Shown: positions 1-11,683 of the stretch, in pieces | Position numbering within the stretch: the stretch's first letter is position 1 | Layout: each line of letters begins with the position of its first letter | DNA from: Oceanospirillum multiglobuliferum | GTDB taxonomy: Bacteria > Pseudomonadota > Gammaproteobacteria > Pseudomonadales > Halomonadaceae | Direction: 5' to 3' | Assembly (NCBI RefSeq): GCF_900167095.1 | Contig: NZ_FUXG01000013.1 | Location: 1 to 64,000, forward strand | DNA length: 64,000 bases | Notes under the pieces: generated by a model | What the model saw: the letters and a program-made list of their open reading frames with translations, nothing else | Databases searched by the model: none | What the model was told of the DNA's origin: nothing | Made by a program: the position numbers and the translations under genes

Positions 1-270
1 CTGACGCAGCATCAAAATCACGAGGTCAAACAGTTCATTACCCTGAGCAAGCTTTTTCACTGGTCGACAGCCTACTCTTCGAGCCTGACGGTTGGCTTGA
101 GCCTTAGGTGCTTCGTATAGGCCATCGGCAAGCTGGTTACGACGAATCTCTCGACTGATTGTTGAGGGGCTTCGATCAAGTAGGCGAGCAATACTTCGCA
201 GACTGAGATTGTGAAGCAGGCCAATTTGAATAGTGGCACGCTCTTCTATGTTGAGTTCTTTGTATGTCAT
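1..270 (-). CDS. IS30-family transposase, N-terminal part (runs off the left edge)
   Basis: The reverse strand reads from an ATG at 270 to the window edge without a stop, giving 90 residues that begin MTYKELNIEERATIQIG. This is the N-terminal helix-turn-helix region of IS30-type DDE transposases. The segment LSLRSIARLLDRSPSTISRE is the DNA-recognition helix pair that binds the element's inverted repeats. The catalytic DDE domain lies outside the window, so integrity cannot be judged. The 5' flank carries the element's terminal repeat region. The family assignment rests on the N-terminal motif and is fairly secure. Confidence 0.85.
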   Translation of the reverse strand, partial: MTYKELNIEERATIQIGLLHNLSLRSIARLLDRSPSTISREIRRNQLADGLYEAPKAQANRQARRVGCRPVKKLAQGNELFDLVILMLRQ

Positions 271-321
271 AACAACACCTTACCCGATATTGGATTAGGT
301 GTTGCACTCAGAATTTGCCGC
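1..321 (-). mobile_element. End of an IS30-family insertion sequence
   Basis: The transposase start at 270 is followed outward by about 50 noncoding bases. Near 300-320 there is a sequence resembling an IS30-family terminal repeat (gttgcactcagaatttgccg on the plus strand). The neighbouring gene's stop codon is at 335-337, so the element ends within about 15 bases of an intact gene. The exact outer boundary and the target-site duplication cannot be set because the other end is outside the window. Confidence 0.6.
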
Positions 322-334
322 TAAGCAGTAAAAG

Positions 335-1123
335 CTATGGTGAAGTTTGATAGTACTGTTGTTGTACCTTTGAAAAAAAGCCGTTATTAATAATTTGCTC
401 TATGCTCTGATTAAACAATTGTTCTTGCTTATAAAAAGGCGATTTTTTAGAAATACCTAAGTATAGAAGCGTGCTATTTTCAGGTTCAAAAGCAGCCTTG
501 GTGAATTGGTTGTGCCAGCGGCTCAAGCTAAGTTCATAATCTGCTTGGCAATCTGTTCCAATATAAGTGTCGATGCGTTTGGCGCTCAACAAAAACAGTA
601 AAGTGTTTTCTTGAGTTACGATATGCTTGTTAAGTTTGGTATCGTTATCAAATTCAAAGTAGTAAGCAGAACCCCTCACCATGCCTATTCTAAGATTGTA
701 AAGATCGCTGCTCTGTTGCAACTTTGCTTTATCTTCGTTTCGAATATAAAAGCGCGTGTTGCAGTGATAATAAGGGGGTGAAAGGTAGTGAATATATTGC
801 GCCCGCTCTTCTCGCCAAGCGATCCCTGTCATTAAGTCTAGTTCTCCAGTCTGCATCATCAGTAAGCAGCGTGCCCAAGGGCATTGTATGTATTGTATTT
901 TTAGCCCTTGCATTTGAGCGAGTTGGTTTAGCAGGTCGATGTCTATACCTTTAAACTCGCCTTGGGTTGCGATTCTGAATGGTTCCCACGCGCTGAATGC
1001 GACTCGAAGTACTTTGCCTATAGGATTGTTTTGTGTCGCTATCGCTAGGTTGTCACTGCTAGCGCTTGATGCAATTGAGCACAGCCAGAGTAATAATATC
1101 AGGGCAGATTTCTTTATTCCCAT
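335..1123 (-). CDS. Periplasmic substrate-binding protein, family 3
   Basis: The 262-residue protein has an N-terminal signal peptide (hydrophobic LILLLWLCSIASSASS, cleavage near residue 22). The rest resembles a bacterial extracellular solute-binding protein family 3 domain, with the pattern FRIATQGEFKGIDIDLLNQL near the start of the mature part and AGELDLMTG-like MQTGELDLMTGIAWREER in the first lobe. Such proteins bind amino acids or related small solutes in the periplasm. No permease or ATPase gene is adjacent, so it may be an orphan receptor or sensor rather than part of a transporter. The IS30 end lies just beyond its stop codon, but the reading frame appears intact. The ligand is unknown. 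Confidence 0.75.
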   Translation of the reverse strand: MGIKKSALILLLWLCSIASSASSDNLAIATQNNPIGKVLRVAFSAWEPFRIATQGEFKGIDIDLLNQLAQMQGLKIQYIQCPWARCLLMMQTGELDLMTGIAWREERAQYIHYLSPPYYHCNTRFYIRNEDKAKLQQSSDLYNLRIGMVRGSAYYFEFDNDTKLNKHIVTQENTLLFLLSAKRIDTYIGTDCQADYELSLSRWHNQFTKAAFEPENSTLLYLGISKKSPFYKQEQLFNQSIEQIINNGFFSKVQQQYYQTSP

Positions 1124-1225
1124 TGGATAATCCTGCTCACCTGTTTGATGCTACAAGTATAGCTTAGATATTTGGCGGTGCAGAAAGGTTGGGATTTTGG
1201 TGGGTTTTGTCGAGTCTATAAAGGC

Positions 1226-1337
1226 GGAAGCCCCCGCCAGCCACACCTCGGCACACGATCCGCTTGCTGTGGCTGCTCCCTTCCGGGCCTGACCAGGTTC
1301 ACAAGTTTCCGTTGCGAGGGGACCGACGAGGGCCTCC
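1226..1337 (-). ncRNA. ffs: 4.5S RNA, signal recognition particle RNA
   Basis: On the minus strand the 112-nt segment contains the conserved SRP RNA apical domain: CAGGCCCGGAAGGGAGCAGC, preceded by GAACCTGGT. This is the Ffh-binding asymmetric loop and GGAA-type tetraloop. The two ends pair over at least eight positions (GGAGGCCC near 1337 with GGGCTTCC near 1226), as expected for the single long hairpin of 4.5S RNA. With Ffh it targets inner-membrane proteins to FtsY and SecYEG. Open reading frames across this segment are accidental. End positions are taken from the terminal pairing and are accurate to a few bases. Confidence 0.95.
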
Positions 1338-1352
1338 ATAATTTGCTTGTGC

Positions 1353-1380
1353 GCTATAGCGCTTCAAACAACGTGCGTAA
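1353..1380 (-). promoter_or_regulatory. Probable promoter of the 4.5S RNA gene
   Basis: On the minus strand a TATAGC box (1353-1358) lies 16 bases downstream of TTACGC (1375-1380). It would start transcription about ten bases before the mature 5' end, consistent with a short precursor leader trimmed by RNase P. The -10 box sits inside a 12-bp perfect palindrome (GCGCTATAGCGC, 1351-1362). The call rests on spacing and hexamer similarity only. Confidence 0.4.
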
Positions 1381-1484
1381 TCTTAACACTATCAATTAGT
1401 TAGATACAACAGTTCTTTTCTTTGGTTGCTCGTTTTTATCAGAGTGTAATTGCTTTGCTCTATTGATAGGGCGATAAATCAAAA

Positions 1485-1519
1485 AAACACAAACCTATAG
1501 TAACGGGTTTGTGTTTTTT
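1485..1519. terminator. Bidirectional rho-independent terminator at the end of the AST operon
   Basis: ACACAAACC (1487-1495) pairs with GGTTTGTGT (1506-1514). It is flanked by an A-run on the left and a T-run on the right, so it can terminate the minus-strand astB transcript and any plus-strand transcript. It lies 16 bases past the astB stop. Confidence 0.85.
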
Positions 1520-1534
1520 GATATGCGCTAATGG

Positions 1535-2869
1535 CTAAATTTGGAACGGATACACCGAGCCTAAATTCAAAATGCGCGTTAGTTCGTCTAAAGCCGTGCG
1601 AGATTCAATTAGCAATTGAGGATCGGCTAGATCTGCCTCTGTTAAACGGTCGCGATAGTGACGCTCTACCCAGTTGTTTAGACTCTTAAACAGTGTCTCA
1701 CTCATGCGAGTCGATTGGTTAAATGCCTGTAGTTCAGCATCATTTAACACTACGCGCAAACGCAAACAGGCAGGCCCGCCACCATTGCACATACTTTGTT
1801 TCAAGTCGAAAACCTGTAGGTCGTCAATTGGGCTGCTGCCATCACGTAGCTCGGTTAAATACTGCCAAACCGCAGGGTTTTGACGGCATTCATCTGGAAT
1901 CACTAGCAAGGTGCGGCCATCGGTCAGGCTTAGCAATTGGCTGTTAAACAGATAGCTGGTGACCGCATCTTGTACTGTTACGCGGTTGTTTGGCACTTCA
2001 ATGATATTAAACTGACCGCCTAACTTTTGGCTCAACTCTTGTTTAACCTGTGTTTGGTCAACAAAAGCTAGCTCATGGCAGAACAAGGTGTTGCGGTTGC
2101 CCACGGCGATTACATCATTGTGAAAAACCCCTTGGTCTATTACTTCAGGGTTTTGTTGTGCGTAAACCACTTGGTTTGCACTTAAACCATGAATGCGTGC
2201 CACGGCCTCAGAAGCTTCTAGTGTGTGACGGGCGGGATAGCGTTTTGGCGCAGGACGATTGTTGTCAAACGCACTACGGCCATAGACAAAAAACTCAACC
2301 CCTGTATCGCCATAGTTATGGCAGAAACGAGTGTGATTGGCTGCACCTTCGTCACCAAAGTGTTCTACGCTGGGTAGTGCGCCATGATGAGTAAAGTGAG
2401 CTTTGTCACTGAAGGTGGCCTGCAAAATGCGCCCCGTGGTTTCGTGCTCAATAGAGCGGTGAAACTTATTGGTAAGATTGGCAGGGGTAAAATGTACCTT
2501 ACCATCTGCCGTATCTGCGCTCGGTGAAACCGTGGCTGCATTAGCCGTCCACATACTAGAGGCTGAGCAGCAAGCCGCCAAAATACGAGGGGCGTCTTTT
2601 GCTGCGCTGGCTAGCACCTCTGCATCACTGCCCGTAAAACCCAAGCGGCGCAAAGTGTTAATGTCAGGCCGCTCTTGTGGCGCTAATACCCCTTGCACTA
2701 AGCCCATGTCGTGCAGGGCTTTCATTTTGGCTAAGCCCTGCAAGGCCGCTAATTTAGGATTAGACGCCAATGCTTCGTTACTTTGTGACGCCACATTGCC
2801 AAAAGACAAGCCACTGTAGTTGTGAGTTGGGCCGACTAAACCATCAAAATTCGCTTCAAATGCTTTCAT
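1535..2869 (-). CDS. astB: N-succinylarginine dihydrolase
   Basis: Second enzyme of the arginine succinyltransferase (AST) pathway. It hydrolyses N2-succinylarginine to N2-succinylornithine, ammonia and carbon dioxide in the cytoplasm. The 444-residue protein matches AstB in length and in conserved blocks: [18 protein letters not shown] at the N terminus and [14 protein letters not shown] near the C terminus, the latter carrying the predicted catalytic Cys. The ATG at 2869 is preferred over the GTG two codons upstream because GGAG lies 7 nt before it. It is the last gene of a minus-strand operon and is followed by a strong terminator. Confidence 0.95.
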   Translation of the reverse strand: MKAFEANFDGLVGPTHNYSGLSFGNVASQSNEALASNPKLAALQGLAKMKALHDMGLVQGVLAPQERPDINTLRRLGFTGSDAEVLASAAKDAPRILAACCSASSMWTANAATVSPSADTADGKVHFTPANLTNKFHRSIEHETTGRILQATFSDKAHFTHHGALPSVEHFGDEGAANHTRFCHNYGDTGVEFFVYGRSAFDNNRPAPKRYPARHTLEASEAVARIHGLSANQVVYAQQNPEVIDQGVFHNDVIAVGNRNTLFCHELAFVDQTQVKQELSQKLGGQFNIIEVPNNRVTVQDAVTSYLFNSQLLSLTDGRTLLVIPDECRQNPAVWQYLTELRDGSSPIDDLQVFDLKQSMCNGGGPACLRLRVVLNDAELQAFNQSTRMSETLFKSLNNWVERHYRDRLTEADLADPQLLIESRTALDELTRILNLGSVYPFQI

Positions 2870-2893
2870 TCGCACTCTCCAATCGCTTGTCTA

Positions 2894-5396
<2,503 letters not shown>

Positions 5397-5562
5397 TGTT
5401 GGGATCACTCCATTTTTATGCTGTTGAACACAGTCTGATTTATTTTTAGACGTAGTTAGGCGACGCCTCTACTAGGCCAGTGTTTGTATTCATCTCTTTG
5501 GATTATAGAAGTTGAGCGATGTCAGAATGGTTTATCTTATCCTGACGCCCGCTTTTATCGGT

Positions 5563-6573
5563 TTACAACCAAACCACCCGTACCATTGAACGCCCATCAA
5601 GTTGTAGCGCCTGTGCTTGTTCTGGTGTGAGGGTGGGTTGTGATGCATCAAGTGGTGCAATCAAACAACGGTAGTTTTCTAAACCGTCGTTACTGATCAA
5701 CGCTAAAGGGGCTGTGCTGGTATCAAGAGCTGCAATTTGTACTTCAACCTGCTGGCTTTGACTAACGGTGCGTATATTATCAACGCGCGCCTCTAAGCTT
5801 GGCCCCGCATCAAAAATATCGACGTATTTGCGGTAGACAAAGCCTTCAGCTTCTAACAGATCGCTAACAGCCTGCATATCTTCACGTGGTTTACCCAATG
5901 CCGCTTGAGCCTCTTTGCTTAGTAACGGCACATAAACTGGATAGTGGGGCATAAGATCGGCAATAAAGCCTTTTGAGTTAATACCTGTCAGGTAATTAGC
6001 TTTATTGAAATCCATATTGAAAAAGTGACGACCTAGGCACTCCCAAAATGGAGACTGGTTGTTGTCGTCGGCAATTCCTTGCAGCTCAACCATCACTCTT
6101 GACGCAAAACGCTCAGGGTGAGCGGCCATAAACAACATGCGCGCACGGGATAACAAGTGCAGATTGCTTTCTTGGCGGTGTGCCTTGTCTAAAAACAAAG
6201 TACAAAGGCGTGAAGCCCCTGTGTAATCTTGGCACAAGTGTAACGCTGGAATACGGTTGTGAATTTGCAACTCGCCAGAGGCATGAACCACCTCATCAAT
6301 ACGATAGCTGTAAAACGGTGTTTCTAAACCAACGGCAGCTTCAACCCCTGACACGCCAATAATTTCACCTGTACTGGAGTTTTCTAGAACAAAGTGATAA
6401 CTCTCTTGTGCAGGGGCTGTTACAGCCTTGCGCAAAGATTGGCGGGTGCTATTGATCAAATGGCTTAGGTGATCACGGTTATTGGGCAGCGTAGTCATGC
6501 TGCCGCCAGAGATCACAGCAAGGCGTTCTAAACCTTGCAGGTCGTTGAATGTCAAAGGGCGAAGTAGAAACAT
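5563..6573 (-). CDS. aruF: Arginine/ornithine N-succinyltransferase, AruF-type subunit
   Basis: Paralogue of the downstream aruG product and the probable alpha subunit of a heteromeric arginine/ornithine succinyltransferase. The 336 residues keep the AstA-family blocks (GLETPFYSYRIDEVVHAS, CQDYTGASRLCTLFL, SPFWECLGRHFFNMDF, YVDIFDAGPSLEAR), but the N-terminal and C-terminal parts diverge. In Pseudomonas the two paralogues aruF and aruG lie side by side, and the same order is seen here. The ATG at 6573 follows the M20 hydrolase stop by two bases, so the two genes are probably co-translated. Confidence 0.9.
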   Translation of the reverse strand: MFLLRPLTFNDLQGLERLAVISGGSMTTLPNNRDHLSHLINSTRQSLRKAVTAPAQESYHFVLENSSTGEIIGVSGVEAAVGLETPFYSYRIDEVVHASGELQIHNRIPALHLCQDYTGASRLCTLFLDKAHRQESNLHLLSRARMLFMAAHPERFASRVMVELQGIADDNNQSPFWECLGRHFFNMDFNKANYLTGINSKGFIADLMPHYPVYVPLLSKEAQAALGKPREDMQAVSDLLEAEGFVYRKYVDIFDAGPSLEARVDNIRTVSQSQQVEVQIAALDTSTAPLALISNDGLENYRCLIAPLDASQPTLTPEQAQALQLDGRSMVRVVWL

Positions 6574-6575
6574 GA

Positions 6576-7802
6576 TTAAGGCTCCAACCAGCTTAGGTCA
6601 TCACTTGCCGCCAGCTTCATCAGCATAAGTGCGCTCAATTTCGCCCGCTGACTCAGACTGCTGACTTTGACATACTCATCCGCAGAGTGAATTTTGCCGC
6701 CTTGCACACCCAAAGTGTCAATATTGGGAATGCCTGCCGCAGCCAAATTATTACCATCGCAGCAACCGCCCGTAGGCAGCCATTGTAGCTGCATACCTAA
6801 GTCTTTACCGCAGGCTTGTGCCAGTTCAAATAGCTTCAAATTGGCAGGGCTTAGTACTTTGGGCTTGCGAGTAAAACCGCCGTGTAGTTCAATCAAAATC
6901 CCTTCTCGGGCATGAATACGCGCCACCAAGTCGGCCAGTTTGTTTTGACACCAGCGTTCATCTTCAGGACGTTCTAACCGAATGTTGAAACGAGAGATAC
7001 ACAGATCAGGCACGATATTGACCGCACCACCGCCCTCGATAAAGCCGGGGTTAATGGTGACCCCTTCACGTTTACCGTTTAGGTCATCGAGTGCAGAGAT
7101 AAAATCGCACATGGCACGAATGGCATTACGACCCAAATGATGTTCACGGCCTGCGTGTGCGGCGCGGCCTTTAATCACCACACTGAAATTGCCGCTGCCT
7201 TTACGCTCACCCGCTAAATTACCATCGGGGAAACTTGGCTCGTAGATCATGCCTAAATGCACACGTTTGGCAGCATCTGCAATTAACGGCGCAGAGCCTT
7301 GAGAACCAATCTCTTCGTCAGGATTAAACAGAATCTCCCAACCGATCTTCTCCGCCCAAGGGCTACGCTCTAAAGCCGCAATGGCATTTAACATCACCAT
7401 TAAACCGCCTTTTAAGTCGGCCACACCGGGGCCGTTTAATGTGTCGTCATCTAGCCATTTCACAGTTTGAAAAGGGTGATTGACGGCAAATACCGTATCC
7501 ATGTGGCCGCAGAAAAATACTTGTAAAGGTGCATCGGTACGCTTACGAATACGGATCGCATCCCCTAAAGCATGGGCTTCAACCTCACCTTTGGCATTTA
7601 CATTCTGGTAAGGTGCAACAGGAATAATTTCAACATCGCCGCCTAAAGGCGCAAACAACTCGATTAGCTTTTTGCCAACCTGATTCACCCCTTGCGCGTT
7701 AAAAGTGCCAGAGTTGATCTCTGCCAACGCAATCGTATTACGCAGCATTTCATCTTGCTGTCCATCAAGCCAATCTAACCAAGGGGTGAAATCTGTAGTC
7801 AT
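6576..7802 (-). CDS. M20-family metallohydrolase at the head of the AST operon
   Basis: Zinc-dependent amidohydrolase of the M20 / carboxypeptidase G2 type, 408 residues. Metal-site features are visible: FFCGHMDTVFAV (His and Asp ligand region), GPGVADLKGG (bridging Asp), NPDEEIGS (general base and ligand Glu), and a late His in GGKIHSADEYV. The dimerisation domain insert begins near AAHAGREHHLGRNA. It is the first gene of the arginine catabolic operon and is almost contiguous with aruF. The operon lacks a classical astE, so I infer that it could hydrolyse N-succinylglutamate or another acyl-amino acid, but this is not shown by sequence alone. Other M20 substrates remain possible. Confidence 0.85.
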   Translation of the reverse strand: MTTDFTPWLDWLDGQQDEMLRNTIALAEINSGTFNAQGVNQVGKKLIELFAPLGGDVEIIPVAPYQNVNAKGEVEAHALGDAIRIRKRTDAPLQVFFCGHMDTVFAVNHPFQTVKWLDDDTLNGPGVADLKGGLMVMLNAIAALERSPWAEKIGWEILFNPDEEIGSQGSAPLIADAAKRVHLGMIYEPSFPDGNLAGERKGSGNFSVVIKGRAAHAGREHHLGRNAIRAMCDFISALDDLNGKREGVTINPGFIEGGGAVNIVPDLCISRFNIRLERPEDERWCQNKLADLVARIHAREGILIELHGGFTRKPKVLSPANLKLFELAQACGKDLGMQLQWLPTGGCCDGNNLAAAGIPNIDTLGVQGGKIHSADEYVKVSSLSQRAKLSALMLMKLAASDDLSWLEP

Positions 7803-7951
7803 GTCGCTGTCCTATTGATCTGTTGTGATCATTATTGACTAGGGGGGCAACAGATTCTGTCAACGATGCGACCTGTTTTTTCAAATGAGGACATGGGGTT
7901 ATAGGGAGTGTAATTGGCTTGTTCAGAATAAGTACTTAGACTGTACCAGCC

Positions 7952-7978
7952 AAAACGGCCTCGAATTGAGGCCGTTTT
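7952..7978. terminator. Bidirectional rho-independent terminator
   Basis: AAAACGGCCTC pairs perfectly with GAGGCCGTTTT around a GAATT loop. It lies 27 bases beyond the stop of the minus-strand YchJ-like gene and upstream of the M20 gene, separating the two transcription units. Confidence 0.85.
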
Positions 7979-8005
7979 CAGTTTTCTAGCATCAAAATCA
8001 AAGTA

Positions 8006-8500
8006 TTAACGCAAACAGCACTTTTTATATTTTTTGCCGCTGCCACAGGTGCATGGATCGTTGCGGCCTACCGTCTTTTGTGAAGGTGGCGTGTAGTCCT
8101 TACCATGTACGAAGTACCAGCGCCCGTCTTCAAGCACAAATTCTGAGTCTTCAGAATGGTTGATAATAACGTCATTTTGACGATAGCGTGCGGTGAAGCA
8201 CACGCGTGCTAGTTTAGGGTCGCTAGATTCAGATTCGGTGTGAACAGTTAGTCCTAACCACTCAGATGATTCTGCCCAGTCTTTTAAATTGGTAAAGTCA
8301 TACTTAGCGCGCATGCTGGGTTGGGTGGTTTGTTCGATGTAGTCAATATTGGCCAGTGTATAAGCGGTATAGCGTGAACGCATTAATAATGCCGCTGTCT
8401 CTGGAAGTTGGTCACCTACAATATAAGGTGCACAGCATTGACCATACTCTTGTCCTGATGAGCAAGGGCAAGGCATGTTGTTTTCGATAGTTAAGGTCAT
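8006..8500 (-). CDS. YchJ-family protein with N- and C-terminal SEC-C motifs
   Basis: The 164-residue protein begins and ends with Cys-rich zinc-binding SEC-C motifs: CPCSSGQEYGQCC near residue 11 and NDPCTCGSGKKYKKCC at the C terminus. The central YchJ domain contains LMRSRYTAYTLANIDYI. SEC-C motifs bind zinc and occur in SecA and other proteins. The role of YchJ is not established, though the central fold resembles NTF2-like domains. It is transcribed divergently from msrA across a 49-bp gap, so the promoters must overlap. Confidence 0.85.
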   Translation of the reverse strand: MTLTIENNMPCPCSSGQEYGQCCAPYIVGDQLPETAALLMRSRYTAYTLANIDYIEQTTQPSMRAKYDFTNLKDWAESSEWLGLTVHTESESSDPKLARVCFTARYRQNDVIINHSEDSEFVLEDGRWYFVHGKDYTPPSQKTVGRNDPCTCGSGKKYKKCCLR

Positions 8501-8549
8501 AATGTCTACTCGGTTTTAATCTTCGCTGCATCATACTGGAGTTATCTCT

Positions 8550-9173
8550 ATGTTTCATTTCGAAAAAATACAATTACCCAATGCGGAGCAAGCATTAAAA
8601 GGCAGGGCAGAGTATGACTTTGTGCTGCCTCCGCATCGGTTATTCGGTTGCGATCTAGGCCAGTTTGATCAATACCCTAAGCGTTTACTATTAGGCATGG
8701 GTTGTTTTTGGGGGGCTGAACGTTTGTTCTGGCAGCAGCAGGGGGTGGTTTATACTGCTGTTGGTTATGCTGGTGGTCATACCCCTTTTGCTACTTATGA
8801 AGAGATTTGTAGTGGGCTAACAGGACATACAGAGGTGGTTGCAGTGGCTTATGATGAACAGCAAAGCCTTGAGCAGCTGTTGGCGCTGTTTTGGCAACGT
8901 CACGACCCTACTCAAGGTATGCGCCAAGGTAATGATACTGGTACTCAATACCGCTCAGCACTTTATTTATATTCAGAGCAAGATTTGGCATTGGCAATAG
9001 CGAGCCGTGACGCTTATCAAAAACAATTAGATAGTGCAGGATTTGGCGCCATTACCACGGAAATTGCTTTGGCGGATAAATTATATTTTGCAGAGCCATA
9101 TCATCAGCAATACTTAGATAAAAACCCTAACGGCTACTGCGGTTTGAAAGGCACAGGGGTGAGCTGTGCCTAA
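8550..9173 (+). CDS. msrA: Peptide methionine sulfoxide reductase A
   Basis: Reduces the S-epimer of methionine sulfoxide in proteins, repairing oxidative damage in the cytoplasm. The 207-residue protein has the catalytic GCFWGAER motif (nucleophilic Cys near residue 52) and the family blocks [26 protein letters not shown] and FWQRHDPTQ. The C-terminal [10 protein letters not shown] tail supplies resolving cysteines. The length and the extended N terminus are typical of the E. coli-type enzyme. It stands alone, divergent from the YchJ-like gene. Confidence 0.95.
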   Translation: MFHFEKIQLPNAEQALKGRAEYDFVLPPHRLFGCDLGQFDQYPKRLLLGMGCFWGAERLFWQQQGVVYTAVGYAGGHTPFATYEEICSGLTGHTEVVAVAYDEQQSLEQLLALFWQRHDPTQGMRQGNDTGTQYRSALYLYSEQDLALAIASRDAYQKQLDSAGFGAITTEIALADKLYFAEPYHQQYLDKNPNGYCGLKGTGVSCA

Positions 9174-9311
9174 GTCAGTTTAATTAAGGTATAGCAAGAT
9201 CGAACAATTAAATGTGAGTTTGCCTGAGACAGTGTATAGAATAGTTGACACATCATCCGTTGCTGTCAATTTTGCACAGTGAGTCTAAACAAAAAGAGTG
9301 GTTAAGCTACC

Positions 9312-10865
9312 ATGCGATTAGAGATTATCTGCCAGAACCGCGTTGGCATTATGCGCGACATTCTAGAGGTGTTTGTAGAGTTCCGTATTAATGTGGTGAG
9401 AGCGGAAGCGGGCGGCGATAAATGTAGCGCTATTTATCTGTATATGCCCGGTATGCTCAATATTCAGTTGCAAAGCGTGCGTAGTCGGCTGGAGAAAATC
9501 GCAGGGGTTTATAAAGTGCGGCGTATCAATTTAATACCAAGTGAACGCCGTCACTTTGAATTGGATATTTTATTGCAGTCTCTTGATATTCCTGTGCTAT
9601 CTGTTGACAGTGATGGACGTGTTGTTGTCGCGAATATTGCCGCTGGGCGGGTGCTGGGCGTGCGTGTAGATGAAGTGCCGGGTATGTCTTTAGGCAAGCG
9701 CATTAAGAATCTTGATCTTGAAACTTTATTACCTAAGTTAGAGAGCCGTTTAAATGGTGTGCGCACAGAGATAAGGGGAGACGCTTTTTTAGCGGATATC
9801 AGCCCGATTTATTTTGAAGATAAGCTGACAGGTAAAGAGCCTGCTGGCGCTGTTATTTGTTTGCACCCTGTTGAAAGCTTAGGTGCCAAGCTGTACTCCA
9901 TTCATAGGCATGATGCTTACGGTTTTGATGCGTTGCAAATTCAAGCACCTAAGATGCTGAATTTAATTCGTGAAGCCAAGCGTATGGCCCCTTTAAATGC
10001 ACCATTATTGATTCAGGGTGAAACAGGTACGGGCAAAGAGATGCTAGCGCGTGCCTGCCATCAGAGCAGTCCTAGAGGTCGAGCGCCTTTTATGGTGCTG
10101 AACTGTGCTGCGCTACCAGATAATTTGGCAGAGTCTGAGCTATTTGGTTATGCCTCTTGTGCTTTTGAGGGTGCTCGTGTTGAAGGTAAGCTAGGCTTGT
10201 TAGACATCACCTCCGGTGGCACTATTTTTCTAGATGAAGTGGGTGAAATGAGCCCTCATCTGCAAGTGAAGCTGCTGCGCTTTCTGCAAGATGGTTGTTT
10301 TAGGCGTGTTGGCAGTGATGATGAAATACAAGTCGATGTACGGGTGATTTGCGCAACTCAAAAGGATTTATCGGAGCTTTGTGAACAAGGTGTTTTCCGC
10401 GAAGATCTATTTCACCGTCTGAATGTTTTGGCCTTAACTATTCCTCCATTACGCAATTGTAAAGAGGGCATTATCAGTTTGGCCGCTCACTTTATAGATC
10501 GGGCATGCCAACAAATTGGTGCGGAACTACCCAAACTGAGCGAGGGTGCTCAACAGTTGCTCAAAACCTACCATTGGCCCGGTAACGTGCGCCAGCTTGA
10601 AAATGTGCTCTATCAAGCGGTTTCTATTTGTGAAGGCCGTGAGATTAAGGCTGATCACATTCGCTTGCCAGCGTTACACCAAGGGTTGAATAGTGAGGTC
10701 GATCTGACAGGTAATTGGGGCAATATTATCGACCGCGTAGAGATACAAGTGCTCAGTGCGTTATATCCTGACTACCCTAGTAGCCGTTTACTGGCCAAGC
10801 GTTTAGGGGTGTCGCATACAACAATTGCGAATAAGTTAAGAAAATATGACATAGGCCAGTCATAA
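9312..10865 (+). CDS. TyrR/PhhR-like aromatic amino acid regulator
   Basis: The 517-residue protein has the TyrR layout: an N-terminal ACT domain (MRLEIICQNRVGIMRDILEV, residues 1-70), a PAS-like domain (about 80-190), an AAA+ enhancer-binding ATPase domain (Walker A GETGTGKE near 237, Walker B TIFLDEVGEM), and a C-terminal helix-turn-helix (SSRLLAKRLGVSHTTIANKL). The GAFTGA loop that contacts sigma-54 is replaced by CAFEGA. This fits TyrR-type proteins, which act on sigma-70 promoters. The likely role is control of aromatic amino acid metabolism in response to Tyr or Phe. No target gene is adjacent. Confidence 0.87.
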   Translation: MRLEIICQNRVGIMRDILEVFVEFRINVVRAEAGGDKCSAIYLYMPGMLNIQLQSVRSRLEKIAGVYKVRRINLIPSERRHFELDILLQSLDIPVLSVDSDGRVVVANIAAGRVLGVRVDEVPGMSLGKRIKNLDLETLLPKLESRLNGVRTEIRGDAFLADISPIYFEDKLTGKEPAGAVICLHPVESLGAKLYSIHRHDAYGFDALQIQAPKMLNLIREAKRMAPLNAPLLIQGETGTGKEMLARACHQSSPRGRAPFMVLNCAALPDNLAESELFGYASCAFEGARVEGKLGLLDITSGGTIFLDEVGEMSPHLQVKLLRFLQDGCFRRVGSDDEIQVDVRVICATQKDLSELCEQGVFREDLFHRLNVLALTIPPLRNCKEGIISLAAHFIDRACQQIGAELPKLSEGAQQLLKTYHWPGNVRQLENVLYQAVSICEGREIKADHIRLPALHQGLNSEVDLTGNWGNIIDRVEIQVLSALYPDYPSSRLLAKRLGVSHTTIANKLRKYDIGQS

Positions 10866-11025
10866 TCTTTCAGCAGCAGGCACAGTGCTTGATGCAGCCT
10901 ATTTTTATCCTTAAGTACAGTTTTGAATTTTAGACTTATTTAATGGTTTAAAGATTGCAGTTGTAGCAGCAGAGTGTTATCTATAAGTCTATGTTTTGAA
11001 TATATTTGTTCCAGTTGAGGTCAGC

Positions 11026-11670
11026 ATGGTTAAGCTGCTTATTGTTGATGATCACCATATCGTTCGTGCTGCTGTTTCAAAAATGCTGGCTGATGAAGAC
11101 TGGATTGAAATTGTCGGCGAAGTAGGAAGTGGTGAAGAAGCGGTACAGATGGTGAGAGAGATTGAGCCAGATGTTGTGCTTATGGATATTAAGATGCAGG
11201 GTATTGGTGGCCTAGAGGCAACCCGTAAAATTGTACGTATGCAGCCTGATTGCAAAGTGATTGCGCTGTCGGCACTGGTTGAAGAAACCTATGCGATGCG
11301 TGCCATGGAAGTAGGGGCATCTGGCTATCTTTCAAAAGGTACTGATCCTGCTGAAATGATACAGGCGATACGTCAGGTCAGCCGAGGCTTAAATTACATC
11401 AGCTCTGAAGTGGCACAAAAAGTGGCACTTAAACGCATGATGCCCGGTAATCAAAATCCTTTCGATGTGCTATCTGACAGGGAGCTACAGATTGCGTTGA
11501 TGGTGGTGAACTGCCACAAAGTAAACGATATTTCCGATAAACTGTTTTTAAGTCCTAAAACAGTGAACACTTATCGCTATCGGATTTTTGAGAAACTGAA
11601 TATCACCAGTGATGTTGAGTTAACTCATATGGCGATTCGTCATCAGCTGATTGATACAGAGTCTTTATAA
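11026..11670 (+). CDS. gacA: GacA/UvrY-family response regulator
   Basis: Two-component response regulator of 214 residues. The receiver domain starts LLIVDDHH, the phospho-acceptor Asp lies in DVVLMDIKM near residue 54, and a LuxR-type helix-turn-helix ends in SDKLFLSPKTVNTYRYRIFE. It is the partner of a BarA/GacS sensor kinase and activates CsrB/RsmZ-type small RNAs. The ATG at 11026 has GAGG five bases upstream and gives the standard GacA N terminus, so an upstream TTG is rejected. The gacA-uvrC-pgsA order is the conserved gammaproteobacterial arrangement and supports orthology. Confidence 0.94.
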   Translation: MVKLLIVDDHHIVRAAVSKMLADEDWIEIVGEVGSGEEAVQMVREIEPDVVLMDIKMQGIGGLEATRKIVRMQPDCKVIALSALVEETYAMRAMEVGASGYLSKGTDPAEMIQAIRQVSRGLNYISSEVAQKVALKRMMPGNQNPFDVLSDRELQIALMVVNCHKVNDISDKLFLSPKTVNTYRYRIFEKLNITSDVELTHMAIRHQLIDTESL

Positions 11671-11683
11671 TTCTAGCCTGCCC

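Noticed and set aside
1151-1399. Short open frames on both strands across the 4.5S RNA region
   Set aside because: They lie over a conserved noncoding RNA with clear secondary structure; the frames are accidental.
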